From Terfezia claveryi (taxonomy: Eukaryota > Ascomycota > Pezizomycetes > Pezizales > Pezizaceae), in NCBI GenBank assembly GCA_015179025.1, contig WHUX01000046.1, forward strand, positions 124,001-188,000: 64,000 nt of DNA. Direction: 5' to 3'. The notes beneath the pieces were generated by a model. It did no database searches and was not told the DNA's origin. It was given only the letters and a program-made list of their open reading frames with translations. Shown here piece after piece: positions 11,701 to 23,517 of the stretch. Numbering within the stretch: position 1 is the first letter of the stretch; each line of letters starts with the position of its first letter. Both the position numbers and the translations under genes were made by a program.

Positions 11701-13768
11701 CCAACTGTCATCAAGCCAAGCCAAAATATGCCGTCACCTCAACTTGGTACTTGAGGCATAATTGGCAATACGAAGATAAGGGTTCCTTTATATTATCATT
11801 ATTACTTACATACTGTCCCAAGGTCGCCGAGCCTACCACCTTCGAATCTATTCTACCGAAACCCAAATGCTCTACATGCGACACGCGCAGATCTTGACCA
11901 CCACGCGAAATGAGTGTACAGTACTTAGTACCGATAGATGAATGTTGTTTTGTGATCATAAGATAGGCTGGGAAAGTTGAGTGGTAATTATCTTTTGGGA
12001 CGTTACGTTACCCGCGGCTCGCCGTCGGCGCCGCTAGTGCTGCAAGCGCGACCAGGGTCAATAATGAAGGGCTGGTAGGTAGGGTTCCCCCACTCGAACG
12101 TCAAATGGACCTAGGTTGTTGGGGTAGGTCCCAGTAGGTAAGTACATATCAAAGACCTTGGATGGAAGAGCTGATTGGCGGCAAAAGGGGTAAGAACGAC
12201 TAATGTTTCTGCAGTACCAACACCATTATGTGTTATGAATTTGGAATTTTATGTGCGGATTTGATGGTTAATGGTACAGATCGAGGGTATTTCTCACTTG
12301 TGGTCGGGAGCTATACTGAGATATCGAATGCGTCCGAGACATATACGGTGAACCTAGTTCGGCTGGGATGATCTTTGATGCCGTCTATTCCGCAAAGTGG
12401 GATTGTCAACTGAGAACGACCTGTAGCAAGAATATTCGGAGGAGGAGCGCTTGAAGATGACATCGGTGGAGATTACTGTAATTGCTCTTCGTATAAGCAT
12501 GCTGCCGCGGTATCGTCAAGTAATACCGCCCCTCGGGGAGGGAGGAGGGGGGGCGCTGTGGGCTTAGGAGAGTATATGAAACATCAAGTTACAAATCCCA
12601 AACCAAGACGACGTGGCTCCTAAAGAAACTGTGATAATCGGGCCATTTGTTTTGGATCCTCCTCATTTTTTGAAACTTATTTTATTTAACGCACATGGGA
12701 AGTTTGATCCTCTGCGTTGTATTATTTAGAATCTTCCCGCATATGATCATATCTAACGCAAGAATTATAACCTCGGTACGGTACCCCCTTAACTATGGAG
12801 ACGAAAAATGTACAGTAGATTAGGTTAGTTACACTACTATGTACTGTACCTACTGCACCCTGTGGAGGTAGTGAAATAAAAGAAAAAAACATCAAAAGTT
12901 ATCCAGGGGGGAAGAAATGAAAACATGACCTTTTTTTTTCTTTAACTCTCTAAAGTTTTTGGCATACCTACATACCTAAGTAGTAGGTAACACCAACATA
13001 CAGTGAGTTGGGGTGGGTGAGTGGGGGACGAGATCTCAGAATCCTGTCCTACATCTTTATCGAAACAGCAACACATTGAAAATCTATATTTATGCATATC
13101 TTTCGGGAACCCGACCCGCAGAAGCACAAAGCAAGAAGCCGGCAGCGCCCTTCGAATTACGGAAATATCAACCAAGTAAGGAGCTCCCGGGCCGATGTTC
13201 ATCATCGCCATTATGAAGATCCGTTCTCATCGGCACCTCCACCTATGCGCGACAGCCCATATTCACAAAAAAACATCATGACATGATATTCATCCTTTGT
13301 ATCGCATAGTACACTATATACGCCTCCCAATCTGTTCCTTACTTGTCCTACCCCATGGAATCTTGTACATCGCAGATCACTAAAATATACTAATAATACC
13401 AACTGAGAAAACTAAAAGATACCTAAAGAAACCAACCAACAAGAAACCTGAAGAGGTATAAGGCTGAAGTAAACTTAACAATTGCACCCACCGTTAACAG
13501 TAAAGAACCCCAAGGTTGAAGGGAAAGAAGAAAGCAAGCAAGCGAACGAACCTGGTATGAGCATCAAAAAAAGACAAAACACCCAGCATCGCATCACAAT
13601 TAAAAAAACCCAAAACCCAAAATGTGAAGAGCGTCCAAACTCATGTGCGTTCCTTATGAATAGCAACAGTAAGAGGTAAACCAACTAGCTATCCCTTTAC
13701 CCCTGCCCCATCCAACCCACGAAACCGCACCATTAAAGAAAAGGAAATACATGAAATCTAAGGAAAGA
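8706..13768. other. Gene-poor region, about 5 kb
   Basis: No frame over 101 codons occurs, and none has conserved character. It contains T tracts (8861-8882, 9025-9036), a short (TA)n at 9158-9171, and a diverged copy of a dispersed motif (GTGCAAGCCAGACTA, 11634-11648). I detected no tRNA or rRNA by eye. Small RNAs or very degraded transposons could be missed. Confidence 0.5.
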
Positions 13769-15677
13769 CTATTCCTTTTCTGCGGCGATCTTTTCCGCTT
13801 CGATGTTATCAGAGTTCTGGCTGCTGGTCTGAGGAGCCCGGCCGTCAATCATCTCTGAGTGTTCCGGAACACCAATCAAGTTGTTAGGAGTTACTGGAGT
13901 ATGTTGGTCGTGATGCTCCTTAGCAGGTGTCCACGCCAAGTAGTCCCTGCGGACTTCAACGTAGTCGTAGGCGAACTCTCCTAACTGATCATCATCCATA
14001 CCGAGGAGCTCAGCCTGCTCATTAGCACGAAGGTGGAGACCCGGAATGATGTTGATAACATAGCAGATCAAAACCGTCACGACGAATGTGTAGAGGCAGA
14101 CAGCCACAATGTAAGCAACCTGGATATACAACTGCTTCCAGTGATGGTTGACCCAGCCGGCACCAGCGGCAATCTGGGTCATGCCGTCAAGTGCAACAAT
14201 TTGATTATTTCCGAACAATGCATTGAAGATCAATCCGACAATACCAGCGACACCGTGCTCAGCGAAGACATCCATGGTGTCATCAATGCCAACAACGTAC
14301 TTGAACTTGGTTGCGTAATTGCAAATAACACCAGAACATACACCTAAGAGAACGGAGGCGTGCGGGCTGATGAAACCAGAGGCGGGGGTGGCTGCAACAA
14401 GTCCAGAGATGAGGCCAGAGCAGAAACCAACCATAGACCATTTCCTAGCAAGCCTGAAGTCAAGAAGGACCCAAGTTATGGCGGACATGACAGCAGCAAT
14501 GTTGGAGTTCCAGCAAGCCATAACAGCTCTAAGGTTAGCGCCGAAGGCGGACCCACCATTGAATCCGAGCCATCCAAACCAGAGAAGGATGGTACCAAGA
14601 GTGATGAGTGAGACGTTGTGTGGGCGGAAGTTGAGCAACATCTTCTCTTGGCGCTTACCGAGGACAAAGGAGTATGCAAGGGCGCCAACTCCAGAAGCGA
14701 TTTCGACTGGGCCACCACCTGTTCCAACGAACTATCGTTAGCAACAATAATAGGCAATTTTCGCAGCGATTATTCTTTTCCTGCATGTATTCAAGCCAGG
14801 CCCTGATGAGAAATTGGCAAGTGGCAGGGATCAAACCCCGGCTAGGAAAGGCTGCTTGAAAGCCGACCACGCACCCCCTCGGACAAAAACTCCAATTCCG
14901 AAACAAAAGATACCGGAAAGAAGGGGCAATTACCAGCATAGTCCAGAACGCCGAACTTGAATGCCCATCCGTTGATCCCCCACACCCAGCATGCAATGGG
15001 GCAGTACACTGCTGTGGTCCAAAGGAAAGTAAAAACCATAGCTGGCAAGACACGTCCACGCTCAGCAATCGCACCCATGACAATGGCAACAGTGACGGCG
15101 GCGAATTGCATCTATTCAAGTGCCAGAATCGTCAGCCACCAGGTCCCGGTCAATTGTGCAAATTATTTCTAAAATATGCACGATGGTGAAGCGTACCTGG
15201 TAGAAGGAGTACAGGAGCTCTGGTATTAAGGCACTGCCAGGGCTGGGCTGGCCCAAAACACCTTTCAGGGCAAAGTGATTCAAGTTGCCGATGAAACCGT
15301 TCGTTGCTCCACTCGAGAATGCGAGAGAGTATCCCCAGAAGTACCATTGGAATGTAACCACCGCACAGGAACACAAGCACGCCCAAATTAATGATAGTGC
15401 CGATTTTCGTCGTGCAAGACCAGAGTAGAGGAATCCCAGACCTGGCACCATGATGAGGACCATCGCACTCGCTACTATGATGTAGGCTTGATCACCAGTT
15501 GTGTACCATTGATTCCTGAATTCGATATTAGCAAGTGAGCTCCAGACTGCTCTTCTGATGGCAGCTGTCTGATGTTGCCAGGCATAGGAAGGCTTACAAG
15601 TTGACCTCCATTGGGTCACCTCCATCGGACTGTGTGGCGTTGAACTCCACTGGAGCTCCAAAGTGAACTTTCGACAT
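13769..15677 (-). CDS. Ammonium transporter, Mep1/Mep3 (MeaA) type
   Basis: Four exons read leftwards: 15677-15598, 15515-15197, 15111-14934 and 14718-13769, giving 508 aa with phase preserved throughout. The protein is an eleven-helix Amt/Mep/Rh channel of the plasma membrane that moves NH4+. Signatures include GLGFLYSGLARRKSALS, LLWFGWLGFNGGSA, DDTMDVFAEHGVAG and the C-terminal regulatory GEFAYDYVEVRRDYLAW. At the pore twin-His position the first residue is Glu198 (GGPVEIASG), while His347 is kept. This Glu/His pair marks the Mep1/Mep3 (lower affinity, high flux) clade rather than Mep2. The last intron is longest (215 bp). GATA-type motifs lie upstream, consistent with AreA control, though this is inference. 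Confidence 0.93.
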
Positions 15678-18600
15678 TGTTGTGGCCACTTGCTGGTACT
15701 GCTATGGGTTGGCTATCTGGCTGGGGCAGAGACTGAGTTGACGGGCTGACTGAAGGTGAGAGGAGCGGAGCAGACTGGAGGGGTAGGTGTAGCCTGGTTG
15801 GGGGTGGGTGGGCCTATATATTTGTCCGCTGGGGCGTTCGAGGTGAACCAGCGTCTCAGAGATAACAGCGAAAATAGGAAGGAATAGAGCTAAGCGAATT
15901 AGGCTGGTGTGAGTCCCCGGGAGATTACGAGAAGTCTAACGAAAAAGGCGGCGTTTTTGTTCGAAGCTCACTCAGATCGGGTCCTCTAAATTGAGTGGAG
16001 TGGCTTTGACGAAGGCCCTTGGGGGCGTGTGCAATTGTTTGGCTGTCTCTGCTGCTGCTGCGGACAAACCGAATTGCTCCGTTCGAATCGACTCTGGGGG
16101 GGAAGGGACAAAACAAATGGCGGACGGGGGAGGACCAGACATCTTTAAAGCCTCTACCCGATATATGGGTGTGCGCAGCGCAGGGGAAAAAAATCAAGCC
16201 TGCCGCGTGGGAAGCCATGCACCCCAGCTCCAACTGACTTGCCTGGGTACATTTGATCTACGGAATCTTGTTGGTAGGTCTTGATCGAGATTGGAACGGC
16301 GACCCATAGCCATACAGCCTGATGAACTACAAGCAGTCCCCATGCCCCCCCCCCACAATGCCTCTGGGGCAGGTCCCCCGTCAATTCTTTGCATCACCAT
16401 ACCGTGAACACAGCATAGGGATTATGAAATTAAGCTTCCCGCAGGCCTCAGTGTAACTTTACTGTCCTGGTTGAGCTAGTGATAAGGCCAATGAAGCAGA
16501 AACAACCCAAGACGCATATTTTTATATTATTATCGGCGAATCCTGAATACTCCAAGGCAGGACATCTGTAGTGCGACCCAACGCTCAGCAAGGCCATCAT
16601 GCTTGTAATCTGATTTGCCACAATGGCATTTAAGCGAATGCGTCGAAGCTCAGTCACAGGCCCCAGGGACTTGAACCAGGTAAAAGGGTAAACGGTAATC
16701 CAGTTTGGGTGAGTTCCTTATCAGGACCCCACGTGACTTGCGTCGGCGATCGGAAATGTACGGGGTGACAGGGGTCCTGATAGAGGTGAGTTTTTTGCAA
16801 CTGTGGCTGATATCATATGTACCTGCGGAGGGGTCTTGCAACCAGACTAGGTACCTAGGCTGATCAATTACCGTTGCGTTTAGTCGGCGAGGCTAGAGGG
16901 GTTTCTTCTGGAAGCTCCTGCTGTCGTAGTTCTGGTTGCAACACTTGCTCTCGTGCCCAGATCCTTATCTATTTGCTCGGTGATTTGCTTACAATCACTT
17001 ATTCCTAATTTTCCGGCAACATGGGTATCTATCTACCTAGCCCTTGTTATGGCATTTAGATCCAAGAAAAAAAATTAAAATATCTATAAATGGTCACCGC
17101 TTCGACCGTGTTGAGAAAGTTTGTCCCTTATTAGACCAGCTTACGCTTGAAGAGAATGGAGAAACGGAGGTTCAACGGCGCCGCTCATGCCGAGTGCTAA
17201 TCATAACCAGTGGGCCTTTTTTGGGGGAGAGTCTGATAGATTTAGCATAAGTATTCGTCCCGTGAAATCCTCTAGCGCACTCATGTTGATGCTTCGGCGA
17301 CTGTGAGAAAACCCTCTACCTTACCATCCCCGCGTCCGAACTCCGGTCACCGGATTCTTGGCCTGTCACGTCACCACCGACAATTCGCACAGACGCTGTG
17401 ACGGAGGGTTTGATCTCCCGGTGGAGCTGTTTTCCCTGCAAGCGTTTCAACACGGTTCTTCTGATGGCTGACAGGTCAATTTCGATTTCTCGTGCCCAAG
17501 ATTTGTATTTTTGGTGGGAAATCTTGGCACGAGCTCCAAATAAGACAACCCAAGTACTTGTATGTACGTAGCCTCATCATCCGTTATCCGGGGCATATGC
17601 CATGGTCGAAAGTAGCACCATCTCCAAGCATTGGTGTAGGAGAACCTCAGTTGCAAAGTTGCACGTTGGCAAGGCTCTAGCTATGTCTGCTCATATAGTT
17701 GGGGGATATCTTAAGAGTACACTAGGAGAGTCCTAAGAGTAATTAGCTATAGGTAAGTTTTTGCTTATCAAGCTAAAATACTTAATATAGACTACTCACA
17801 CCAAATTATACTTCTTTCCGCAGGAGATGTAGGTTGCTCAAGAGGTAAGGTTAAAGTTTCCCGGCTACGGAGGAGCTTGTGCCAACCAAGACTACCCGAA
17901 CCTTAGTTGAGCCAAGTGGATATATTTTAATAGGCAAACCTAGCAGTGACCTAGCGGTTACACTCTCCAACAAATATCATATCTGCAAACTATTACTCCG
18001 TAGTAAATGTGCAAAATCACACACTAGAATATACATTATGAGTTTGATACAAATATACCTTTCATTTAGCCATAGGGATGGGTGTAGGCATGGCCTTGGG
18101 TGTATATTCTCCTATACTCTTGATATCATTCCTTCCTCTCAGGAGTAGATTGCCTATGGAGAACTGCAGATGGATCTAGAATCCATGCCCATCGTGTAGC
18201 GCAGTGCTCTCTACGAGAGGCTTGTGCCAACCAGACTAAAGCCCCATACAAAACTTAACAATCTGCTCAGGGCTAGACCAAACGAGACGGGCTAGGACTA
18301 AATAGTAGCTGAGGAATATGTTAATGTGGAAGTGGCTACCATGTTAGGCCTAGCCTTAAAAAACTTCTTATCTTGGCATAGAACTACTTCTCTATCAAGC
18401 TACAGAGAGAGATGTTTCTGTCAGTTACTTGCACCAGCTATTCTCTGCTACTGTACCTACCCGGTCGCTTAGTCTTATGACGAGAGAACGAATAAAGTCC
18501 ATTTTATTTTGCACCCCTATACAGTTTGTACAGGTTGCGGATCTTCAACAGTTCGATTTGAATTGGGTTAGTGGATACAACAGATCAAATGAAGAATAGA

Positions 18601-18776
18601 ACGTTGATATTCAAGATGGGTCAGTGCACGCGTACACACAAGATGTAAATACAATGTAGAATGTTAGCCTCCATAGATTAATGTATTTTCCGAATGTCAT
18701 GCACGTGCTTCAGAAAGTGCCAAGCTCATACTTGGCATTTCATCGGTGGAACTTATGTCTGCCTCTCCCTGCGCTA
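15678..18776. other. Ammonium-transporter promoter, then gene-poor DNA
   Basis: Upstream of the transporter there is a TATA-like stretch near 15812-15819 and candidate AreA-type sites: GATAA at 15861-15865, GATAAG at 16481-16486 and TGATAA on the minus strand at 16718-16723. Beyond about 17 kb it holds copies of the GTGCCAACCAGACTA repeat (17879-17894, 18224-18238). No credible gene is present. Confidence 0.45.
18224..18238 (+). repeat. Dispersed repeat motif GTGCCAACCAGACTA, copy with upstream hairpin
   Basis: This is an exact copy, preceded by a short palindrome CTCTCTACGAGAGG (18207-18220). The same arrangement occurs on the opposite strand at 62846-62877. A one-base-longer variant is at 17879-17894. 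Confidence 0.75.
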
Positions 18777-19336
18777 GATCCCACTCCCAACACGCCGGAA
18801 ACTCCCCCTGATCTCCCCAAGGATCCTCTGAGATTGAATCGGGAATAACTGAAAAGGTTTTTCAAAGTAAACCAGGACGAATATGGCCTGGAAGACGACG
18901 ATATCGAACTCATCTATAAAAAAAATGTCCGTGGACGTCACTTCCCTAAGCTTACCGAGGAAAAGCTCTGTAACCACCCTTACAACTTATCAGGGGGTGG
19001 GGCGGCGACGGTGATTGACCTCATTAGTGGGGTTATCAATCCACAACAACGTAAGTTCCAATAATTGGAACGAAGTGTCTCCCGTACTTTATTTTGTTTC
19101 GTATAGGTAGACTCCGATTTCTTGGCGCTGCCAAGATTTGTCAGATCGCGTGACCTGATGCACATGACCTACAGTACCTGTTCTGTACGTTGATGCTTGA
19201 TAGTCTGGTTCTTGCTTGATTACTGTACTTTACAAATCTTCACCCCTACCATATCCGACATCTACTCATTGATCCATTTTGCTGCGCCTGTTGGTAATGT
19301 AAATACGACCCAGCTCTCTGGACACTAACGCTGAAC

Positions 19337-19398
19337 CCACCCGGGTTTCCAGGTGGCTCCTCGTGGTCCCCTTACTGGGACCGAATAGGAGTAAGGAG

Positions 19399-19438
<40 letters not shown>
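19337..19438 (+). mobile_element. 3' end of a non-LTR retroelement or SINE (two hairpins plus poly-A)
   Basis: CCACCCGGGTTTCCAGGTGG can fold on itself, and a second hairpin (GGTCCC...GGGACC) follows directly. Next comes AATAGGAGTAAGGAGTAT and then 34 A residues (19405-19438). The same series recurs at 62023-62107. No 5' end or target-site duplication could be fixed by eye. Confidence 0.7.
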
Positions 19439-19444
<6 letters not shown>

Positions 19445-20170
19445 CATAACGCAGGATGGCTTATGCATGAAGACATGCAAACCGTGTAGGAGCAAGAGAA
19501 TTGTGAAGATGACAGTAAGGACTCCATACAAAATATAGTATATTTTGGATTAACTAACAGCTTTGTAGCGGAAGAGAGAGGAGAGCTTGAGAGCTAGGGA
19601 TGATCCTTCCCATGTATCAGTGAGACAAACAGAAAGGAATATACGAAGCTCAAGATCAGTAACACCTTCCCGTGCCAGTGGCCAGCAAACTTCCCGCGGC
19701 CGGCAACATCCTACCCACCATTACCTCCCCCTTCTCCATGACCAGCAACGGGAATTTGCTTTGTATACGAGAACTTTGGAGGATTTCGCCAAATCAATGG
19801 ACGATCTTCAATTGGGGGAGTGTACAGTTTGGAGGAGGCCGGAATTGGGACAACAATATGAGATATAAGGATTTGCGAGCGTTGTGGACACGAGCTGTCT
19901 GCTCTTTCTTGGCAAGGAACCTATAAGTTTTCAGCTCAAAATGTCATGTCCCTAGGGCAAATACCACCTGAACTAGATAGGCTAGGGATACCGACACCTA
20001 TTGAGGCTATGATATTAGCTCTCGAGGTTTTGGGCAATATAAAGGTGGGAAGATCCATGTCATTAACTTCCCACAGGATCCAACTGAAGTCTTCCATATC
20101 ATCCGTCACCTACCACATGAACTGCCACTCATAGTTCTTAGGGTTATTTTGGATATAGTTAGCCTTGAAT

Positions 20171-20200
20171 CCACCTGGGCTTCCGGGTGCGACTCCTAAG
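20171..20200 (+). repeat. Diverged copy of the retroelement hairpin
   Basis: CCACCTGGGCTTCCGGGTG followed by CGACTCCTAAGG resembles the first hairpin of the elements at 19337 and 62023, but has no poly-A tail. Confidence 0.4.
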
Positions 20201-22205
20201 GTTGGCACACGAGGGTTAAATTCCTAGCATGGATATTTTCTTTTTCGTTTTGGCTTCTTTCTTTTCTTTTGGTGCTCTAATATTCCTAGAGATCGTTGCC
20301 ATATCAGGCCAACGATACAAGGTGAAATTCTGAGAATTTTCTTGGCATAGAAACCAACACCCGACCTCGAGTAGACAAAGATGAAGATATCAAACGGAAG
20401 TTGGACAGTATTGCAGAGGACGTAAGGGGTAGGTGTTCGATCTAGTCATGTTCTTTTCTGCCTTTGCTTACATTCGTTAGCACTTCGCGAGGTTAGGGTT
20501 GAAATCTCCCTTTCGACCGTCTCCGTGACGAAATACCAAAGCGTCTTAGCATATTTAGAGTTGGAAGATGCGGAGGTCATCGAGTTTAACGTTACTCCGA
20601 CCCACAAGGTACTAAATGATGATGGGTTCGTTTGGGGCCCGGAAAAGGAAGATGCCCAAATGGACAGGTGCTTGAACTGGCTCAAACAAATTATCTCGTT
20701 ACCAGCGAAGCTTGAAATGCATTCAATTGCAGGCAGAAGAGACTTCCTCAACTATAGTTTTGGCGGCACTAAGTCCTATGCACTGAAGGGCACCGCGGGC
20801 ATAGTGATAGTCCAGGACATTTATGCGAAAGCTCTCCACATGCGTGCTGGAATACAAATGACAATTGAGTTGAAAAAGGAGCTACACGAAGCCGACCGCC
20901 GGCAAGCGGTGATGCAACTTATCGCTGCCAGTTCCTTCTCCCAATTTCCTGTCACCTCAGTTCTTACCGATTTAAGGCAAAATTGGCAGTTCATGTGAAT
21001 ATCAAGATCTGGAATTCAGCAGATTTCCCTCGACCTTCGCCGGGCTATTACGTTGATGGAAAACATCTTGGTAGGGAGCAGCGGCCCATACAATGAAAGA
21101 TACCGGATGAAAGTTTACCAGGCAAGGGAGGCTAGAGTCGCCGTTGGAGTCTCCACGAGCCAACAAGCATCCTATCCTCCAGGAGAGAAGCTAGACCCCT
21201 ACGACCTGGTCCCCAGGCCTGAAGTAGGGAACATGGAGGAGTTCTTTGGGGAAATGTCGCAAGAGGATATTACACAATACAAGTTTGAGTACGTTATGAG
21301 GTGTATAACCTCAAGTTCTTCATGGCAAACCATGTATGCCTGAACCACTTTTTTCTTTACTTCCCTGGGAAGGGGTTGGTTATTTTGAGGGTGGATATGG
21401 TTGCATAATGGAAATGACTAAGGAAGGATTAGTGGGACTAGCTAAAGGGGGAATGTATCATTTAGAAAGGACAAGCAACTTAGATGGCGACAGGATAATA
21501 TAACCTTTCAAAATTTTTGTGGTTCGTGACGAGCTTTCTACGAGATGACGATTATATTTTATGTTGTGGGTCATTCTTTTCCCTCTTAACATCAAGTTCT
21601 TGATGGCAGACCGTATGTCTGAACTTTTTCACCGAACAAGACTTCCCATGACCCGCCTTTTCCACGAGCGTTCCTTGACCAGACTAGACGCTGTCTACTT
21701 ACTTAAAGTATGTGACAATTTACATGTGGGCATTTTTTTTGCTGCCTACCTGTTCCCGGAACCCACTAATTCACCTTTCTTGTTGCCAACTTGCCATGTT
21801 ATTTTATTTTATTGATAATTTTTATTTTTTAAATTTATATCACTCATATGCGGTCCCGTTAGACCCAATAAGTATAGGGAGGCTCCCATCTGTCGTTAAC
21901 CGGCAGTGCCGTATGACTACGAAAAGCCTGACTAAAGCCCATTACCCAACGACAGAAGAATCCTCTCTAGAGTTTAGTACGAGTAATGAGTTTTATAAGA
22001 TATAAGTAAATATTTTTCTAGTTCTCATGCCGTGAAAATTCTCAGATGGTGAGTTATATATATGAAATAGACATACGTACGGCTTGGATAATAATTTGGG
22101 ATTATCACAAGGAATGAGATATATTTTTGAAACTTTTATTAACTTTGGCGCAGTTGTTTGCCTCCGGGAAGGCATGATGCAATTATGGTCTTGTCGATTT
22201 ACAAT

Positions 22206-22240
<35 letters not shown>

Positions 22241-22317
22241 GTTGCTTGGTTTATATGTTGGGACTATCAGAAAGCAAATAATAATAAAAATTTTATCTTA
22301 CCAACCTTTGTCTCTTG

Positions 22318-22320
<3 letters not shown>

Positions 22321-22373
<53 letters not shown>
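22321..22373. repeat. (GA)n microsatellite
   Basis: About 24 uninterrupted GA units end in GGGAGAGG. Confidence 0.95.
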
Positions 22374-22697
22374 GCATCATCTGGAAAATGAAGGCTACAC
22401 CTTCTAGTGTAAGAATCTCGTGAGCAGCGACACCAATCCAATCCGCCTTGATATAATTAGTAGTAGTAGTAGTAGTAGTAGTAAGCGGTTTTGTGCAGAC
22501 CCTGGTAATCCAATGACTCTAATCTATAATCCCTTATTTCTTCCGTACTCTCTCTCTCTCTATCTCTACTCTCTCTCTCTTCTCAGGGTTAATTAATTAA
22601 CCTATACAAAGCGAAAAAGCAAGTTATTCGTTATTTATGTTATCCCGCAAGAGATCCAACTTTTTGCGGACTGTAGTGGATTTTGTTTAGAATGAGC

Positions 22698-22745
22698 TTT
22701 TTTTTTTTTTTTTTTTTTTTGGGGGGGGGGGGGGGGGGTGGGGGG
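22698..22745. repeat. T tract joined to G tract
   Basis: Twenty-three T are followed directly by eighteen G, one T and six more G. Similar T-then-G junctions occur inside the CorA intron (about 24331-24358). Confidence 0.95.
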
Positions 22746-23517
22746 AGGGCCACAATTACCCATGTCAAGACTTGCAATTACTACATCAACGCGTTGGTTT
22801 TGGTGAAAAGCGAGTTCCACCCAAAGGGTGACTTTTATTGTTGCTTAAAAACTGATGAAAGTGGCAGGAATATGCCAGGGAAAGAGCTTAATGAATAGTT
22901 GTTGTTGTTTCTTTACTCTTTCCTATCCATATTATTGTCTAGAAAGATTCCTCCCTTCTTAGCGTGCCGGCCCATACAACACCACCCCCCCCAAAAAAAA
23001 AAAAAATAAATAAAAAAATAATAAAAAAATAAAACTATAAGTTACCCTCAACTATACCCTCTGCTTCAACCTCCCAAGAAAAATGGAAAAAAAGTTTTTA
23101 AGGAACAAAAATGACGTTTTTTTATTTGTGAGAATTGGACTCGAGCGAGCGGAGGAAACTGTAGTATTTGCAGCAGTAAATAAATATATATATATACTTA
23201 CACTTGTGACTTGCTTTCTCTTTCTTTCTTTTGCGTCTATGCTTTCCTTGATGCAACAACACCATACAATGCAACAGCTGTATACCCACCCAACATCATG
23301 CACACAACTCTCAAAATGAAAAAAAAAAAAAAAAAACCTCAACACAAACCCCCCAATGGCACCCACACATGCTCCCCAAAAAGGTCAACACTAAAACATC
23401 TATCTGAACCAAAATAAAGAAAGAGAAAAGTAAAGAAAAGAAAAGGAAAGAAAGTAAAGGAAAAGAATAATTAAAAGTCATAAAGATTGCACACATTTAT
23501 CCATAATCTCCACTCGA

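Larger units (their letters stand above)
18777..21343 (+). pseudogene. Decayed Crinkler-like gene: SAM-like domain plus PD-(D/E)XK-like domain
   Basis: Open fragments lie in order on the + strand. At 18849-19050 a SAM-like fragment (DDDIELIYKKNVRGRHFPKL, TEEKL, GGGAATVIDLI) ends at a GTAAGT donor and is preceded in frame by a TAA (18846-18848). At 19587-20150 fragments are spread over more than one frame. At 20525-20998 a segment contains FGGTKSYALKGTAGIVIV, IQMTIELKKEL and VTSVLTDLRQNWQF, an E-x-K and lysine pattern like the restriction-endonuclease-type C-termini of fungal Crinkler-like proteins. A single TGA (20996-20998) interrupts it before it continues in the same frame to 21343. A poly(A)-tailed retroelement end sits inside (19337-19438). 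The intact family is proposed to be a nuclease effector. The family call is from memory, and function here is presumably lost. Confidence 0.5.
21344..23517. other. Low-complexity, gene-free region
   Basis: Between the pseudogene and the CorA gene there are T tracts (22208-22236), (GA)n at 22321-22373, (TAG)n at 22458-22483, CT-rich runs at 22546-22582, a 23-T/18-G tract (22698-22738) and A-rich sequence near 22990-23035. No gene is seen. Confidence 0.7.

Noticed and set aside
16650..16680. Minus-strand GGTTCAAGTCC resembling a tRNA B box
   Set aside because: The flanking bases do not pair as a T-arm, and no A box or acceptor stem could be drawn.
20996..20998. The TGA in the nuclease-like fragment as a RIP (repeat-induced point) mutation
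   Set aside because: RIP would favour TG to TA changes at CpA/TpG sites; a TGG to TGA change is not the typical product, and no reference copy is available in the window.
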